Source: Saccopteryx bilineata
Lineage: Eukaryota; Chordata; Mammalia; Chiroptera; Emballonuridae
DNA length: 64,000 nt
NCBI RefSeq assembly: GCF_036850765.1
Contig: NC_089493.1
Span: 295,648,349-295,712,348 of the forward strand
Direction: 5' to 3'
Shown piece after piece: positions 22,851 to 34,367 of the stretch (the stretch's first letter is position 1; each line of letters opens with the position of its first letter). The translations under genes and the position numbers were made by a program. The notes under the pieces were generated by a model. That model did not search any database. It was not told where the DNA came from and was given only the letters and a program-made list of their open reading frames with translations.

Positions 22851-23739
22851 TCTCGCCCGGGTGATGTTTGAGCCTTGAATGCATGTGGATATAAAGTGCT
22901 CCGACCAGTGCCTGATACATGATAAGTATTCGACCCTATCGATCCGTGAAGCCAGGGTCCTGGGAAGCTGCTTGACCTCCACGGAAGCAGAGGGGACAAG
23001 GACAGGAACTCTGCTTATGTTAGCCACTGCCCAGGGCCCGGTTCTCTCCTGTGGCTGGCTCAGAGACCCTGCACGGGCACCGCCCGGCACTGCCGATCTG
23101 TTGTACAGGTTGTGAGCTTCCACTCCAGCGCCATCTCGGTGAGCCACGTCGGCAGAGTCAGCCCATGGGAAGGGGCCGGTCCTTGTACTCCAAGGTCACC
23201 TGTGAAAACCTGCCACTGCCCATTTCAGACCTGACGAGTGGCACCCCACTTTGACCAACAGAACATTGGCATTGTCCCAGCCAGGTGATCTGACAAAGAG
23301 CGTCTTCCCCATTCCCACGAGTCCGCAGGTCTAGAAAGAAACCTTGGCTGGAGTGGACCCCCATAAGGACCACTCATACCCACACCCCATTCCCCCGTCC
23401 AAAGAGCAGCCTCCCAGGTGCTCACACACTGGCTGTGCCCTGCAGGCTGACAACACGGAGTTCCCCACTTCTCTCTCTCTCTCCCTCCCTGGCTTTGGAA
23501 GGAGGCACAGGAAACCACAGAGAGGACGCCCTAGCTGAGCCTGTCCCTAGTGGTGAGGCTGTCTGTGCTGGAACGGAAGGTGCCACCTCCTGAGGCTGGC
23601 AAAGTGCCCCGTTTTCGGGGTGCCTGGTGAGAGAGAGGGGTGGCTTCTGTGCGGAACTGGCTTGCCCCCATTGCTGCATCCCTACAACCCGCTTGCTTCT
23701 CCTACCACTGCAAAGTCTGTCATCAAAACAGCTCCGCAG
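22851..23739. other. No recognised feature
   Basis: Mixed-composition DNA; I see no exon with consistent splice sites and no SINE. Confidence 0.45.
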
Positions 23740-23946
23740 CCTGACCTGTGGGGGCGCAGTGGATAAAGCGTCGACCTGGAAATGCTGAGGTTGCCGGTTC
23801 AAAACCCTGAGCTTGCCTGGTCAAGGCACATATGGGAGTTGATGCTTCCAGCTCCTCCCCCTTCTCTCTCTCTGTCTCTCTCTCCTCTCTCTCTCGCCCT
23901 CTCTCCTCTCTAAAAATGAATAAATAAATAAAAATAAAATAAAAAA
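23740..23946 (+). mobile_element. SINE family E
   Basis: Head CCTGACCTGTGGGGGCGCAG, flanked by AAAACAGCTCCGCAG and AAAACAGCTCTGCAA. Confidence 0.92.
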
Positions 23947-24189
23947 AACAGCTCTGCAAGTGGCATGTTTGTAAAAGCCACCCGTTGAGGCCAACCCAAA
24001 TCTCCCTCAATGGTAGAAAGGATTAAAAAAAGAAGTGTGGGTTTCATTCACACAATCAAATGGAATGCCACAGAACAGTGAAAATGCACAAACAGTTCAC
24101 ATGGTCACATGCCTACATTTCACAGATATAATGTGGGGTGAAAACACACAAAAAATATACTTGAAGAAATCTACATAAAGTTCAAAAAC

Positions 24190-24341
24190 AGGCGACCTTG
24201 AGTTGCTCCAGCACTCCAACCGGTGACTCCAGCGCTCAAGCCAGCCGGTTGAGGCCCGCACGGAAGCCGGCACCAGGGTTTCGAACCCGGGACCTCGGCG
24301 TCCCCGCTCGAAGCTCCACACTGCACCACTGCCTGGTCAGG
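24190..24341 (-). mobile_element. SINE family B, 5' part
   Basis: Ends CACCACTGCCTGGTCAGGC with a tRNA-like B box complement (GTTTCGAACCCGGG). The tail part is missing. Confidence 0.8.
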
Positions 24342-24436
24342 CACAACCTTGCATTTTATTCCACTGCATTGTTGGACCCACTTCCAGTCTCAGGGAGAGG
24401 CTACAATGTAGTCAGACCAGCTAGTAGGAGATGCGT

Positions 24437-24449
24437 CCACCAGGGGGCG
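24437..24449 (+). promoter_or_regulatory. CTCF-like motif outside SINEs
   Basis: CCACCAGGGGGCG matches the CTCF core on the plus strand. It lies in non-SINE DNA between a family B and a family A SINE. Confidence 0.5.
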
Positions 24450-24611
24450 TCTCTAGACCTCCAAGAGGGGTCTACTGGGAAGAGCATAAAAGGGACAGAA
24501 CAGCCTCTTCTCCATCAGAGGTCAGCAGTCCTAGGGTCAGTGAGCCAAATCAGTCCGCCACCCTGCAAGCCAAGTTTTATTGAGAACAGCCACGCCCATT
24601 CGTTTACATTT

Positions 24612-25008
24612 TCTTTTTTTTTTGTATTTTTCTGAAGCTGGAAACGGGGAGAGACAGTCAGACAGACTCCCGCATGCGCCCGACCGGGATCCACCCGGCA
24701 CGCCCACCGGGGGGCGAGGCTCTGCCCACCAGGGGGCGATGCTCTGCCCCTCCGAGGTGTCGCTCTGTCGCAACCAGAGCCACTCTAGCGCCTGGGGCAG
24801 AGGCCAAGGAGCCATCCCCAGCACCTGGACCATCTTTGCTCCAATGGAGTCTCGGCTGCAGGAGGGGAAGAGAGAGACAGAGAGGAAGGAGAGGGGAAGG
24901 GGTGGAGAAGCAGATGGGCGCTTCTCCTGTGTGCCCTGGCCGGGAATCGAACCCTGGACTTCCGCACGCCAGGCCAACGCTCTACCACTGAGCCAGCCAG
25001 CCAGGGCC
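24612..25008 (-). mobile_element. SINE family A
   Basis: Full-length minus-strand copy ending CAGCCAGCCAGGGCC; flanked by TTACATTTTC and TTACATTCTTTC. Two tandem internal units (24700-24745). Confidence 0.94.
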
Positions 25009-25204
25009 TTACATTCTTTCTATAGTAATTTTCGCACTGCAACGGCAGAGTCGTTGTAATAAAGAGATAACCCAGAAAGCCAAAAATATTTACTATCTGT
25101 TTCTTTGCAGATAAAGCTTGTGACCCCTGGTCTAGAGGCTCCTCCAGAAATGGTCCGTGACAGTGACCCATCTGAGAAGGAGCTACGTCCTACATCAATA
25201 GGTG

Positions 25205-25370
25205 CAAGACAACACCTCCAACAACTCTAAGAGGGGGTGATACATCACCCCCACTTTACAGATTAGGACACGGAGACACAGCAGGGCTAAAGAAACTTCC
25301 CAGAGTCCCACAGCCAGTGATGGTCGGAAATAAGATTTAACCCGAGGTAATCTGGTTCTGGAATCTCCGT
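25205..25370 (-). mobile_element. MIR fragment
   Basis: Shows CACTTTACAGATTAGGACAC, GAGACACAGCAGGGCTAAAG, CCCAGAGTCCCACAGCCAGT, the complement of the MIR core. Confidence 0.7.
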
Positions 25371-25562
25371 GGTTGGCCACCACTACAATGCTTCCTAAAA
25401 CTTTCATCAGGGGAAAACAAGAACCGAAAACAGTCCCGTACAAAGATTCATCCTCTGCAATTGCAACCTAGGAAACTAGGAAGAAAGTGATACCTATTGA
25501 TTACAACAAATTCTTTAGTAAAAACACGTGGGGTCTTTTTGTTTTTGTTTTTGTTTTTCCTG

Positions 25563-25815
<253 letters not shown>

Positions 25816-26104
25816 AATTCTAGAGACCCTCATATATTTCTATCAAGTGTAAGGGCAGAGTCAAGACATTATCAATCGTATAAAGCCGCAAAAAACATTT
25901 TCCACCAGTGTATTCTTTCTTAGGACCCGGCTAGGCAGTGTGCTCTATCCAAATGAAAAACTAAACCCCCACGAGGGAAGCAGAGGTCCAGGAGAGAGGA
26001 AAGAGAATCTGTGGGATAAGGATGGAAGGGACCCACAGTGTGTAGGAGACAGAGCCTGTTCAGACTGAAGCGAGGAGACAGGACATCTCCCCGGTGGGAC
26101 CCGG
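25816..26104. other. No recognised feature
   Basis: Unassigned sequence between the RPL36 retrocopy and an old repeat. Confidence 0.45.
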
Positions 26105-26500
26105 CATCGGTTAGCTATTACTGTGTCATGAATCACCCCAAAGTTAGCTGCTTAAAAACAATAAACATTTATTATTTCCCACAGTCTCTGAGGGTCGAAA
26201 ACCAGGGAGATGCTTCTGGGTCATGGGCTTCCATGAGGTTACAGTCAAGCCGAGGTGGTGGTCGTCCGAAGACTTGACTGTGGCACCAGGACCTACTCAT
26301 CCGCAGGGCGACAAGAGTCCTTGGTTACGTGCCCCGCGGGCCTCTCCATAGGGTTGTTCCCCCCGGAGTGAAGATAAGACAGGGGACAGAGACCAGGACA
26401 GAAGCCACAGCATCTCATATTCTAATCTTGGAACTAACCTGTCCTCATTGCTGCAGTGTTCTCTTGGTTCCAGAAACCAACCCTAGTACAACGTGGGGAA
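26105..26500 (+). mobile_element. Ancient interspersed repeat (MaLR or MER-like)
   Basis: Pattern TTAGCTATTACTGTGTCATG, AATAAACATTTATTATTTCCC, CAGTCTCTGAGGGTCG. Same group as the piece at 5510. Confidence 0.5.
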
Positions 26501-26541
26501 GGACATCATTCCATCTTTATAACAACACTAACAGGCAGGTG

Positions 26542-26573
26542 TTGTCATTGTTGTTGTTGTTGTTGTTGTTGTT
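26542..26573. repeat. (TTG)n microsatellite
   Basis: About ten TTG units. Confidence 0.9.
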
Positions 26574-26754
26574 TTAGAGAGAAGGGAGGTGCAGACAGAT
26601 ACAACACTTCAACATGGCTGCTCAGTTCATCCCTGCAACCAAGGCGCCGGGATGTTAGGTATGGACTCCTGCCCCAACCGTTTTTGCAAACTCCCTGTGT
26701 TGGGGCAGGGTCACTCATCTGTCATGCCCACAGGGGGCAAGGTCATTCATCTAT

Positions 26755-26890
26755 CATGCCCCTCAGTTCCCTCACCTGGGAAATATGGGTAATAATAGTT
26801 CTCGTTCCATGGAGTTGTTCTTACGTCAGTTACAGTTTGGACAGTCCTCATAACCGTGCCCGGCAAACAGAAGTTGTTCGATAAACTGAG
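26755..26890 (+). mobile_element. MIR fragment
   Basis: CAGTTCCCTCACCTGGGAAA, GGGTAATAATAGTTCTC, GTGCCCGGCAAACAGAAG, GATAAACTGAGTAAAT follow the MIR 3' half. Confidence 0.65.
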
Positions 26891-26960
26891 TAAATAAACT
26901 TGTCCTGGGACACTGAGCCAGGAGGGAGTAAAATGGGATTTGAACCCTCCCAGAACTTTC

Positions 26961-27328
26961 TTCTTTTTATTTTTGTATTTTTCTGAAATGAGAAGTCAGG
27001 AGGCAGACAGACTCCCGTATGCGCCCGACCGGGATCCACCCGGCATGCCCACCAGGGGGCAATGCTCTGCCCATCTGGGGCATCGCTCTGCTGCAACCAG
27101 AGCCATTCTAGCGCCTGAGGCAGAGGCCATGGAGCCATCCTCAGCGCCCGGGCCAACTTTGCTCCAGTGGAGCCTTGGCTGCGGGAGGGGAAGAGAGAGA
27201 CAGAGAGGAGGAGAGGGGGAGGGGTGGAGAAGCAGATGGGCGCCTCTCCTGTGTGCCCTGGCCGGGAATCGAACCCAGGACTTCCACACGCCAGGCCAAC
27301 CCTCTACCACTAAGCCAACCGGCCAGGC
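26961..27328 (-). mobile_element. SINE family A
   Basis: Full-length minus-strand copy, single internal unit; flanked by CCAGAACTTTCTT and CCAGAACTGTCTT. Confidence 0.94.
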
Positions 27329-28085
27329 CAGAACTGTCTTTCTTAACCACTGTGAAACCCATAGTGTTAAAAAAAAAAAATTCTTTAAGGTGTAATCTGG
27401 AAAGCAAGCCTCCTCTCCCCTGAGCTCCGTTCCCACTGCTCAGAAGTAACCAGTATTCAGTTTCTTGGGTGTTCTCTGTGAAATTAGTTACATGTATTGC
27501 TTGTGATTCTTCCAATGGCCAATTTTAGAGCTTAAAAAAAAAAGAAAAGACGTCAGTGTTCAGTCCCTACCAGACTCTCTATCACGGTGTAAGGAATATC
27601 TCTAGAGAACGCTACAATGTGTCCATCCTCACTGAAGGAGCTGTTCTCCGCTGTGGGATGGAACCCAGGAGAATTCTTGGCACCCAGAGAACCACAGTCC
27701 GTAGTTCAGGAGCTTGACCAAAATGACACGTTAGAAATGCCCGGGCTTGTTTTATATTGCTGACCCGAGTTGGTTCGGGACAACGGGGTCAAAAGCAGGT
27801 TTGGCACATAGTTTTTCATGCACTAGGTTTGCATATTATGAACAAACCATTTCTAGGCAACCCTCCTCAGTACTCTTCTTGGAGGAGGATGGGAATGATG
27901 GCACAAATTATAGGGAGGTAACTCTTTCCCAGCACAGTATCAGATGGGAATTGTGTTCAGCTACCAGTAACAGAGATCCGGTGATGGCGGGTTAAACAAC
28001 TTAGGGTTTATTCTCTGATGGAAAAGATACAAAGCTATTTGGGGTTTCTGGCTCCTTCTCAGAGTCTTCGCACATAACTTCAACC
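27329..28085. other. No recognised feature
   Basis: Unassigned intergenic DNA. Confidence 0.45.
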
Positions 28086-28093
28086 CTCCAGGT

Positions 28094-28653
28094 CAGGGGT
28101 CCCCAAACTACGGCCCGCGGGCCGCATGCGTCCCCCTGAGGCCATTTATCCAGCCCCCACCGCACTTCCAGAAGGGGCACCTCTTTCATTGGTGGTCAGT
28201 GAGAGGAGCATAGTTCCCATTGAAATACTGGTCAGTTTGTTGATTTAAATTTACTCGTTCTTTATTTTAAATATTGTATTTGTTCCCGTTTTGTTTTTTT
28301 ACTTTAAAATAAGATATGTGCAGTGTGCATAGGGATTTGTTCATTTTTTTTTATATAGTCTGGCCCTCCAACAGTCTGAGGGACAGTGAACTGGCCCCCT
28401 GTGTAAAAAGTTTGCGGACCCCCGCCTGACCTGTGGTGGCGCAGTGGATAAAGTGTCGACCTGGAAATGCTGAGGTCGCAGGTTCAAAACCCTGGGCTTG
28501 CCTGGTCAAGGCACATATGGGAGTTGATGCTTCCTGCTCCTCCCCCCTTCTCTCTCTATCTCTCTCCTCTCTCTCTCTCTCCCTCTCTCTCTCCTTTCTA
28601 AAATGAATAAATAAAATTAAAATAAAATTAAAAAAAAAATTTGCCGACCCCTG
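28094..28653 (+). mobile_element. hAT-type non-autonomous element with inserted SINE
   Basis: It begins CAGGGGTCCCCAAAC and ends in the inverse, GCCGACCCCTG. The 8-bp target duplication CTCCAGGT is perfect on both sides (28086-28093, 28654-28661). A SINE (28425-28639) sits near its 3' end and duplicated the target TTTGCGGACCCC / TTTGCCGACCCC. Confidence 0.92.
28425..28639 (+). mobile_element. SINE family E (short), inside hAT element
   Basis: Head CCTGACCTGTGGTGGCGCAG, body GGGAGTTGATGCTTCC, then a CT-rich stretch and an A-rich tail; about 215 bp. Confidence 0.9.
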
Positions 28654-28661
28654 CTCCAGGT

Positions 28662-29395
28662 CAAGGTTATTTGTGTGTTTGCCCTAAGACTACGGTGTTC
28701 GTGTTCTGGGCAGGCAGAAAAGAAAGAGCAAGACACGAGAAGGATGTCTTTTGTGGCTGAATTATCCCTCTTCAGAGAGCTAAAAAAAAAAAAAAAAAAA
28801 ACAAAAAACCTGCTCACATAACTGCAAAGGAAACTAAGAAATGTTGATGTTTCTCTGGGCACCTCAGCACTCCAAATGAAAGCAGCTTTCTATTGTTACA
28901 GATGGGGGAAAGAGAGGGGCTCTGGGAGGCATCTCGCCATCTCTGCGTGGGGTCCCCTTTCCAGGAAGAGGTGTTAGTTATTGTGCTTAGAGTAGGCACA
29001 AAGCTCTTCATGGTCCCCAAACTCGTTGCCCACCTAGAATCTCCCGGCTCCATAAACAACACCGCTCTCTAACCAGATGCTCAGGCTAACAATCTTTGAA
29101 GCATTCTTGGATTCTTCTTGTACCTTTTCCCCCCAACATGGGAAGCATGGGCGTGTTTTGTTGACTCTGACCCCCTAGACTGTGACCCATGTCTTTCTAA
29201 ATAAATCTAACCTCGGCCGTCACCATCCTTGTCCAAGCCACCCCTCTTCCTACCTGATCTTCCTGCTGCCACTGTTTAAAAAAAACACACACAATTTAAT
29301 AGCAGGTCTTCGAGATTTCCCAAGACCTGCTGAATCATAATCTCTAGCAAGGAGACCCAGGAAGCTGTGTTGTAACACAACACAACCCTTGGGTA
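28662..29395. other. No recognised feature
   Basis: Unassigned; contains an A run at 28783-28800. Confidence 0.45.
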
Positions 29396-29399
29396 AATA

Positions 29400-30300
29400 T
29401 TTTGTTACTATTATTAGTAGTAAATGCATATAATGAAATTCACTGTTGCAACCAGTTTAAACTCGGCAATTCAGTAGCATTGTCTACATTCACAGTGTCA
29501 GGCAACCGTCGCCACCACCTGGGGTTTAGACCCTTTTCATCTCCCCAGTGGAAACGCCCAGGCTCATTTAGCATTCACAGCCTGTTCTCCCGCCCCCAGC
29601 CACGAAACTGCTTCCTGTCGCTGTGACTTTGCCTGTTCTGGCCATCTTATATAAATAGGATCATACAATATGTGGCTTTCTCTCTTTTTTTTTTTTTCTC
29701 CTCAAGAGAGAGGGAGAGAGAGACAGACAGACAGACAGATAGGGACAGACAGACAGCAAGGGAGAGAGATGAGAAGCATCAGTTCTTTGTTGTGGCACCT
29801 TAGTTGTTCATTGATTGCTTTCTCATATGTGCCTTGACTGGGGGGTGGGGGGACTTCAGCTGAGCCAGTGACCCCTTGCTTAAGCCAGCCCCCTTTGACT
29901 CAAGCCAACGACTGTGGGGTCATGTCTATGATCTCGCGCTCAAGCCGGCAACCTCGAGATTTTGAACCTGGGTCCTCAGCATCCCGGATCGATACTCTAT
30001 CCACTGTGCCACCGCCTGGTAGGCATAGGCGGCTTTTCTGTAAGCCTTCCTCCACTTAGCATAGTGGTTAAATAGTAGTCCACTGTGTGGCTAGAGCGCC
30101 TATTGTTTCGTTTGGTAGACCACAGGGGTACTCCCACCTTCTGGCTACTGCGAATATTGCTTCAGTGAACAATCTAATACCAGTTTTTGAACACCGGTTT
30201 TCAGTTCACTGGGGTGTGTACCGAAGAGTGGAGCTGCTGGGTCACATGGTGACTCTTTGTTTAAGTTACTGAGGAACTGCTGTACCCTGCTTCCCGTCTG
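29400..30300 (-). mobile_element. L1M 3' region, interrupted by a SINE
   Basis: Minus-strand old L1: TGAAATTCACTGTTGCAACC, AATAGGATCATACAATATGTGG, then after the SINE CACTTAGCATAGTGGTTAAA and GCTGGGTCACATGGTGACTC. Confidence 0.75.
29680..30026 (-). mobile_element. SINE family B in L1
   Basis: Ends GTGCCACCGCCTGGTAGGC; GTGGCTTT and GCGGCTTTT flank it. Confidence 0.88.
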
Positions 30301-30309
30301 TCCCCTTCT

Positions 30310-30860
30310 TTATTGTTCACTCAACAACCAGAATTACTTCTTTCAAATTCATAACAGATGATGTCTGACTTCACTTACAACTTTCCAATGGCTTCTCATT
30401 TCTCTCAGAATAAACTCCAAACTCATTATACTGGCCTATATGATAGGCCTCCATCTCTTTCTCCAATGCCTATCTTAACTCTTGCTCCTTCTTGGCTAAA
30501 TTGTTTTCTGTTCCTGCCTCAGGACCTTTGCACTTGCTTTCCCTCCTGACCTCTCCCTGTTTGACTTGCTTTCAGCCTGTATACCCCACCTGAAGTATCA
30601 CCTCCTAAAAGAGGCCTTCACTGACCACCTTATCCTGATGAGCCCCACCCCACCCTCAACCACTGCCTATAAAATCACCCTGCTTTATTTCTTTGAAGCG
30701 TGTATCTTTCTTTGAATTTACCTTTTTTATATACAGTATTTATCTGTTGTTGGCCTCCTCTCTAGAATATGAACCCCATAACAGTGCGACTGTCCGTCTG
30801 TTAACCCCTGGAACGCTTGCGTTTAGCTCAGTGCCTGTTACGGCTGAGAGTTCATGAATA
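30310..30860 (+). mobile_element. L2 (LINE-2) 3' region
   Basis: Typical L2 order: AGGACCTTTGCACTTGC, TGAAGTATCACCTCC, GAGGCCTTCACTGACCACC, CCTCTCTAGAATATGAACCCC, AGCTCAGTGCCTGTTACGGC. Confidence 0.78.
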
Positions 30861-31689
30861 CTAATAATTAGTTAAGCAATCACTCACTTGAAACAGTCTG
30901 AAAACATTGCTCAGAGATGGGAAAGGGCTCGGCAGAGATTTCAAAGAGAGGTGGGAGATCTGCGTATTCATGGAATAACTTTGACGAATTAACTTTTCTG
31001 CCCGGGGGGTACAGCAGACCTCTTTCTTCACTATCCTATGAGTAGACGCAAATAGAATTATGAGAATTCCTACAAAATTGGAAGAAAGTCCGAGAGAACG
31101 GAAGTCCACATTTCTCCGCAGACCGACGGCTCCACGATTCAGACCCCCGTGGACTTGACCGTGGAGCGGCCGCCTGACCTTGAGGCCATGGCTTCCCATC
31201 CACGCTGCGGGGTTAATAAAAGTGCCTCCCTCGTGGGTGTATTGTCAGGACTGCACGAGGTCATCATGCTCTGGAGGCCTCGGCTCAAGAAGAAGTCTCC
31301 GTGAGGATCGTGCCTCTATGGTGAGAGCTCAGAACCAGACACGGAGACAGAGACGGAGGTAGGCGTGCAGAGCTCACGGGGAGGGGCACCCGGGAATGAA
31401 TGGGGAGGAACAGGACGGGCCAGAGGGACCCTCAGCCGCCACGCACGTCGGGCGACGGGCCAGCCACCCCAGCGGGAGTTCTGACACAAGGCGTCCCTCG
31501 ACAGAGCACCATGTGCCAGACTCTTGCACCTTGCTCAGTCCCCAGAAGGGGGGGGGCTTCGGCTTGAACGCCAGACTCCGTGAGCCCCCGCGCTCCCTAC
31601 AGCTGAGGCCAATCCCTTCCCCAAGGAGCTGCCGCCCCCCCCCCCAGGCCTCCCAGACACGGTTGACTGATTCAGGGTGTTCACTTGGT
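30861..31689. other. No gene recognised
   Basis: Unassigned, partly GC-rich; a C run lies at 31634-31644. Confidence 0.45.
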
Positions 31690-32040
31690 TATAAAGAATG
31701 CCTCGGTGGACCATCTGTTTATGCACCCGTGTTTACTTTGTACAACTGCATGCATTCACTTAGGATACATTCCTAGAAAGGAGAGTTCCGACTCAAGGAG
31801 TGATGGCCCTGTTTTAAGGCTTTTGATTATATTATAGAAAACCAGACGGAGCCTCAGAGGAATCGTGGTCTTGCTTAAAATCAATAGTTTTGATATGCCC
31901 TTGGACATGCAGATTTCCTTTGTTAAATGCATGGTTCGTATCTTTGTCTCTAGGACATTCATCTTTTTTCCAGTGGGTTCGAGAGAGCCAGTTACGTGTA
32001 GAGGACGTTAACCCCCCTTATTGGATATTCATAATGTAAA
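31690..32040 (-). mobile_element. Probable old L1 fragment
   Basis: ACTTAGGATACATTCCTAGA and GACTCAAGGAGTGATGGC recall the L1 3' region on the minus strand; weakly supported. Confidence 0.45.
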
Positions 32041-32050
32041 GAATTTCCTG

Positions 32051-32363
32051 CCTGACCAGGTGGTGGTGCAGTGGATAGAGCGTCGGGCTGGGATGCGGAA
32101 GGACCCAGGTTCGAGACCCTGAGGTCGCCAGCTTGAGCGCGGGCTCATTTGGCTTGAGCAAAGAGCTCACCAGCTTGGACCCAAGGTCGCTGGCTCCAGC
32201 AAGGGGTTACTCGGTCTGCTGAAGGCCCGCGGTCAAGCCACATGTGAGAAAGCAATCAATGAACAACTAAGAAGTCGCAACGCGCAACGAGAAACTGATG
32301 ATTGATGCTTCTCATCTCTCTCCGTTCCTGTCTGTCTGTCCCTGTCTATCTCTGCCTCCGTAA

Positions 32364-32392
<29 letters not shown>
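32051..32392 (+). mobile_element. SINE family B
   Basis: Head CCTGACCAGGTGGTGGTGCA; AAAGAATTTCCT is duplicated at both ends. Confidence 0.93.
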
Positions 32393-32395
<3 letters not shown>

Positions 32396-32696
32396 GAATT
32401 TCCTTTCCCTTTCAATGTTTTATGCCGCTTTTCGATGTACAGAAATTTTATTTTACTTTTAGACGGTTAACCCTCTGGCTATTTTCCCTGATGGTTTTCG
32501 TAGAAAAGCCTTGGGCCCCTCGAAGTCACATTCGTATTCACTGGCTTCCTTGTACTAAACTGTTTGTTTTACTCATCCCCACCCCCTTATTCGCCAAGGA
32601 TACATTCTGAGCCCCCCCATGCCTGAAACTGCATGTAGTCCTGAACCTGTAGATACCATGTTTCCCCTGTATGTATATACCTATGATAGAGGGGTT

Positions 32697-33010
32697 TGTT
32701 TGTTTGTTTTTTACAGAGACAGAGAGAGGGATAGATAGGGACAGACAGGCAGGAACGGAGAGAGATGAGAAGCATCAATCATTAGTTTTTCCTTCGGACA
32801 CCTTAGTTGTTCATTGATTGCTTTCTCATATGTGCCTTGACCGCGGGCCTTCAGCAGACCGAATGACCCCTTGCTCGAGCCAGCAACCTTGGGTCCGAGC
32901 TGGTGAGCAAAGATGAGCCCACCCTCAAGCTGGCAACCTCAGGGTCTCGAACCTGGGTCCTCTGCATCCCAGTCCAAAGCTCTATCTACTGCGCAATCGC
33001 CTGGTCAGGC
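32697..33010 (-). mobile_element. SINE family B
   Basis: Begins with T-rich tail and AGAGACAGAGAGAGGGATAG, ends CGCAATCGCCTGGTCAGGC. Confidence 0.9.
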
Positions 33011-34020
33011 TAGAGTTTAATTTATATGTTAGGCACAGTGAGAGATGAAGAAAAATAACTCCTAATAAAATAGAACTATGATAACGATGTACTGTAATAA
33101 GTTACGTGAATGCGGCCCCTCTCTCTCAAAATACCGGGCGGGGCTCAGTTTGCCCGTCTTGTGACGCTGTGGGAAGGCACAGCGACCACCTGTGCCCAGT
33201 CCGTCGCCAACTCTCACGTGCCATAAACGGCATGGTGTCCCTCACTGCAGGGCACCCCTTGCTGACGTCCCTCAGGCTCAGGGTTTCCGGGCACGACCCG
33301 TTGTCATCAAGGGAAACAGGTTTCCTGTTCAGGTCCCCTTCCCACAGACGTCACGCCTGTTCCATCTTAACTGAGCACCTACCACGCCCTGTGGCCTCCC
33401 TTTTGCATTATGAGGTGTGACTGACCGCAAAAAAAAAAAAAAAAAAAAAAAAAATTCTTCTTTTTTCTTCTTCACCATTTCACGGGGAGAAGATTCATTC
33501 TGACCATAGATCCGAGCGGCCTCCACACACGATTTCCCCCTGAAATGAACGTCACCCTCGTGAGTGGAGGACATTCATTAACATGCACAGCACATCGTGT
33601 GGAGGTGGTACTCGGGGACCAGACAGCAGGAGGGGTTCCCTGGTCTTGTGCTTTGGTGCTGATGGTTGCGCTTCCGAGGGGTCTGAAAAAGGAAATTACT
33701 CTGACATTTCCAAAGTACGTTTTTTATAGGCCTGAGAACAGTGGGCAGAGCTTGGATAAGGTAAAGATTGATCTTGGCTCAGAAAGCTGGAGGCCTGGGA
33801 CATGGCTGCCCACGGTGACCGACCAGTTAGTATAGGGCCCCTTTTTTATTCACAATAGAGTCTGAAAATGTCAGATTTTCATTTTTCTTAGCCTTTCTGA
33901 TAGCTAGAGGTGTCCTCGTCCTGACCCATGACAAGTCAAGGGTAGTCTTTCAGGGAAGGTATCATTATGGGGAAAATTTTCCTCAATGATTAAAACAGAG
34001 ACATAAAAAGACTTTTCTTG
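33011..34020. other. No gene recognised; long A run at 33429-33454
   Basis: Unassigned DNA; the 26-base A run may mark a decayed retroelement tail. Confidence 0.4.
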
Positions 34021-34367
34021 CCTGACCAGGTGGTGGCACAGTGGATAGAGCATTCGACTAGGATGCAGAGGACCCAGGTTCGAAACCCCGAGGTCACCGG
34101 CTTGAGCGCGGGCTCACTAGCCTGAGCATGAGGTTGCTGGCTTGAGTGTGAGATCATAGACATGACTCCATGGTCACCAGCTTGAGCCCAAGGTCGCTCG
34201 CTTGAGCAAGGGGTCACTGGGTCTGCTGTAGTCCCCTCTGCCCTGTCAAGGCACATATGAGAAAGCAATCAACGATTGTCACAACAAAGAATTGATGCTT
34301 CTCATCTCTCTACCTTCCTGTCTGTCTGTCTCTATCTGACTCTCTCTCTGTCTCTGTCAAAAAAAAC
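34021..34367 (+). mobile_element. SINE family B
   Basis: Head CCTGACCAGGTGGTGGCACA with the longer GCTTGAGC repeat series; ACTTTTCTT is duplicated. Confidence 0.92.
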
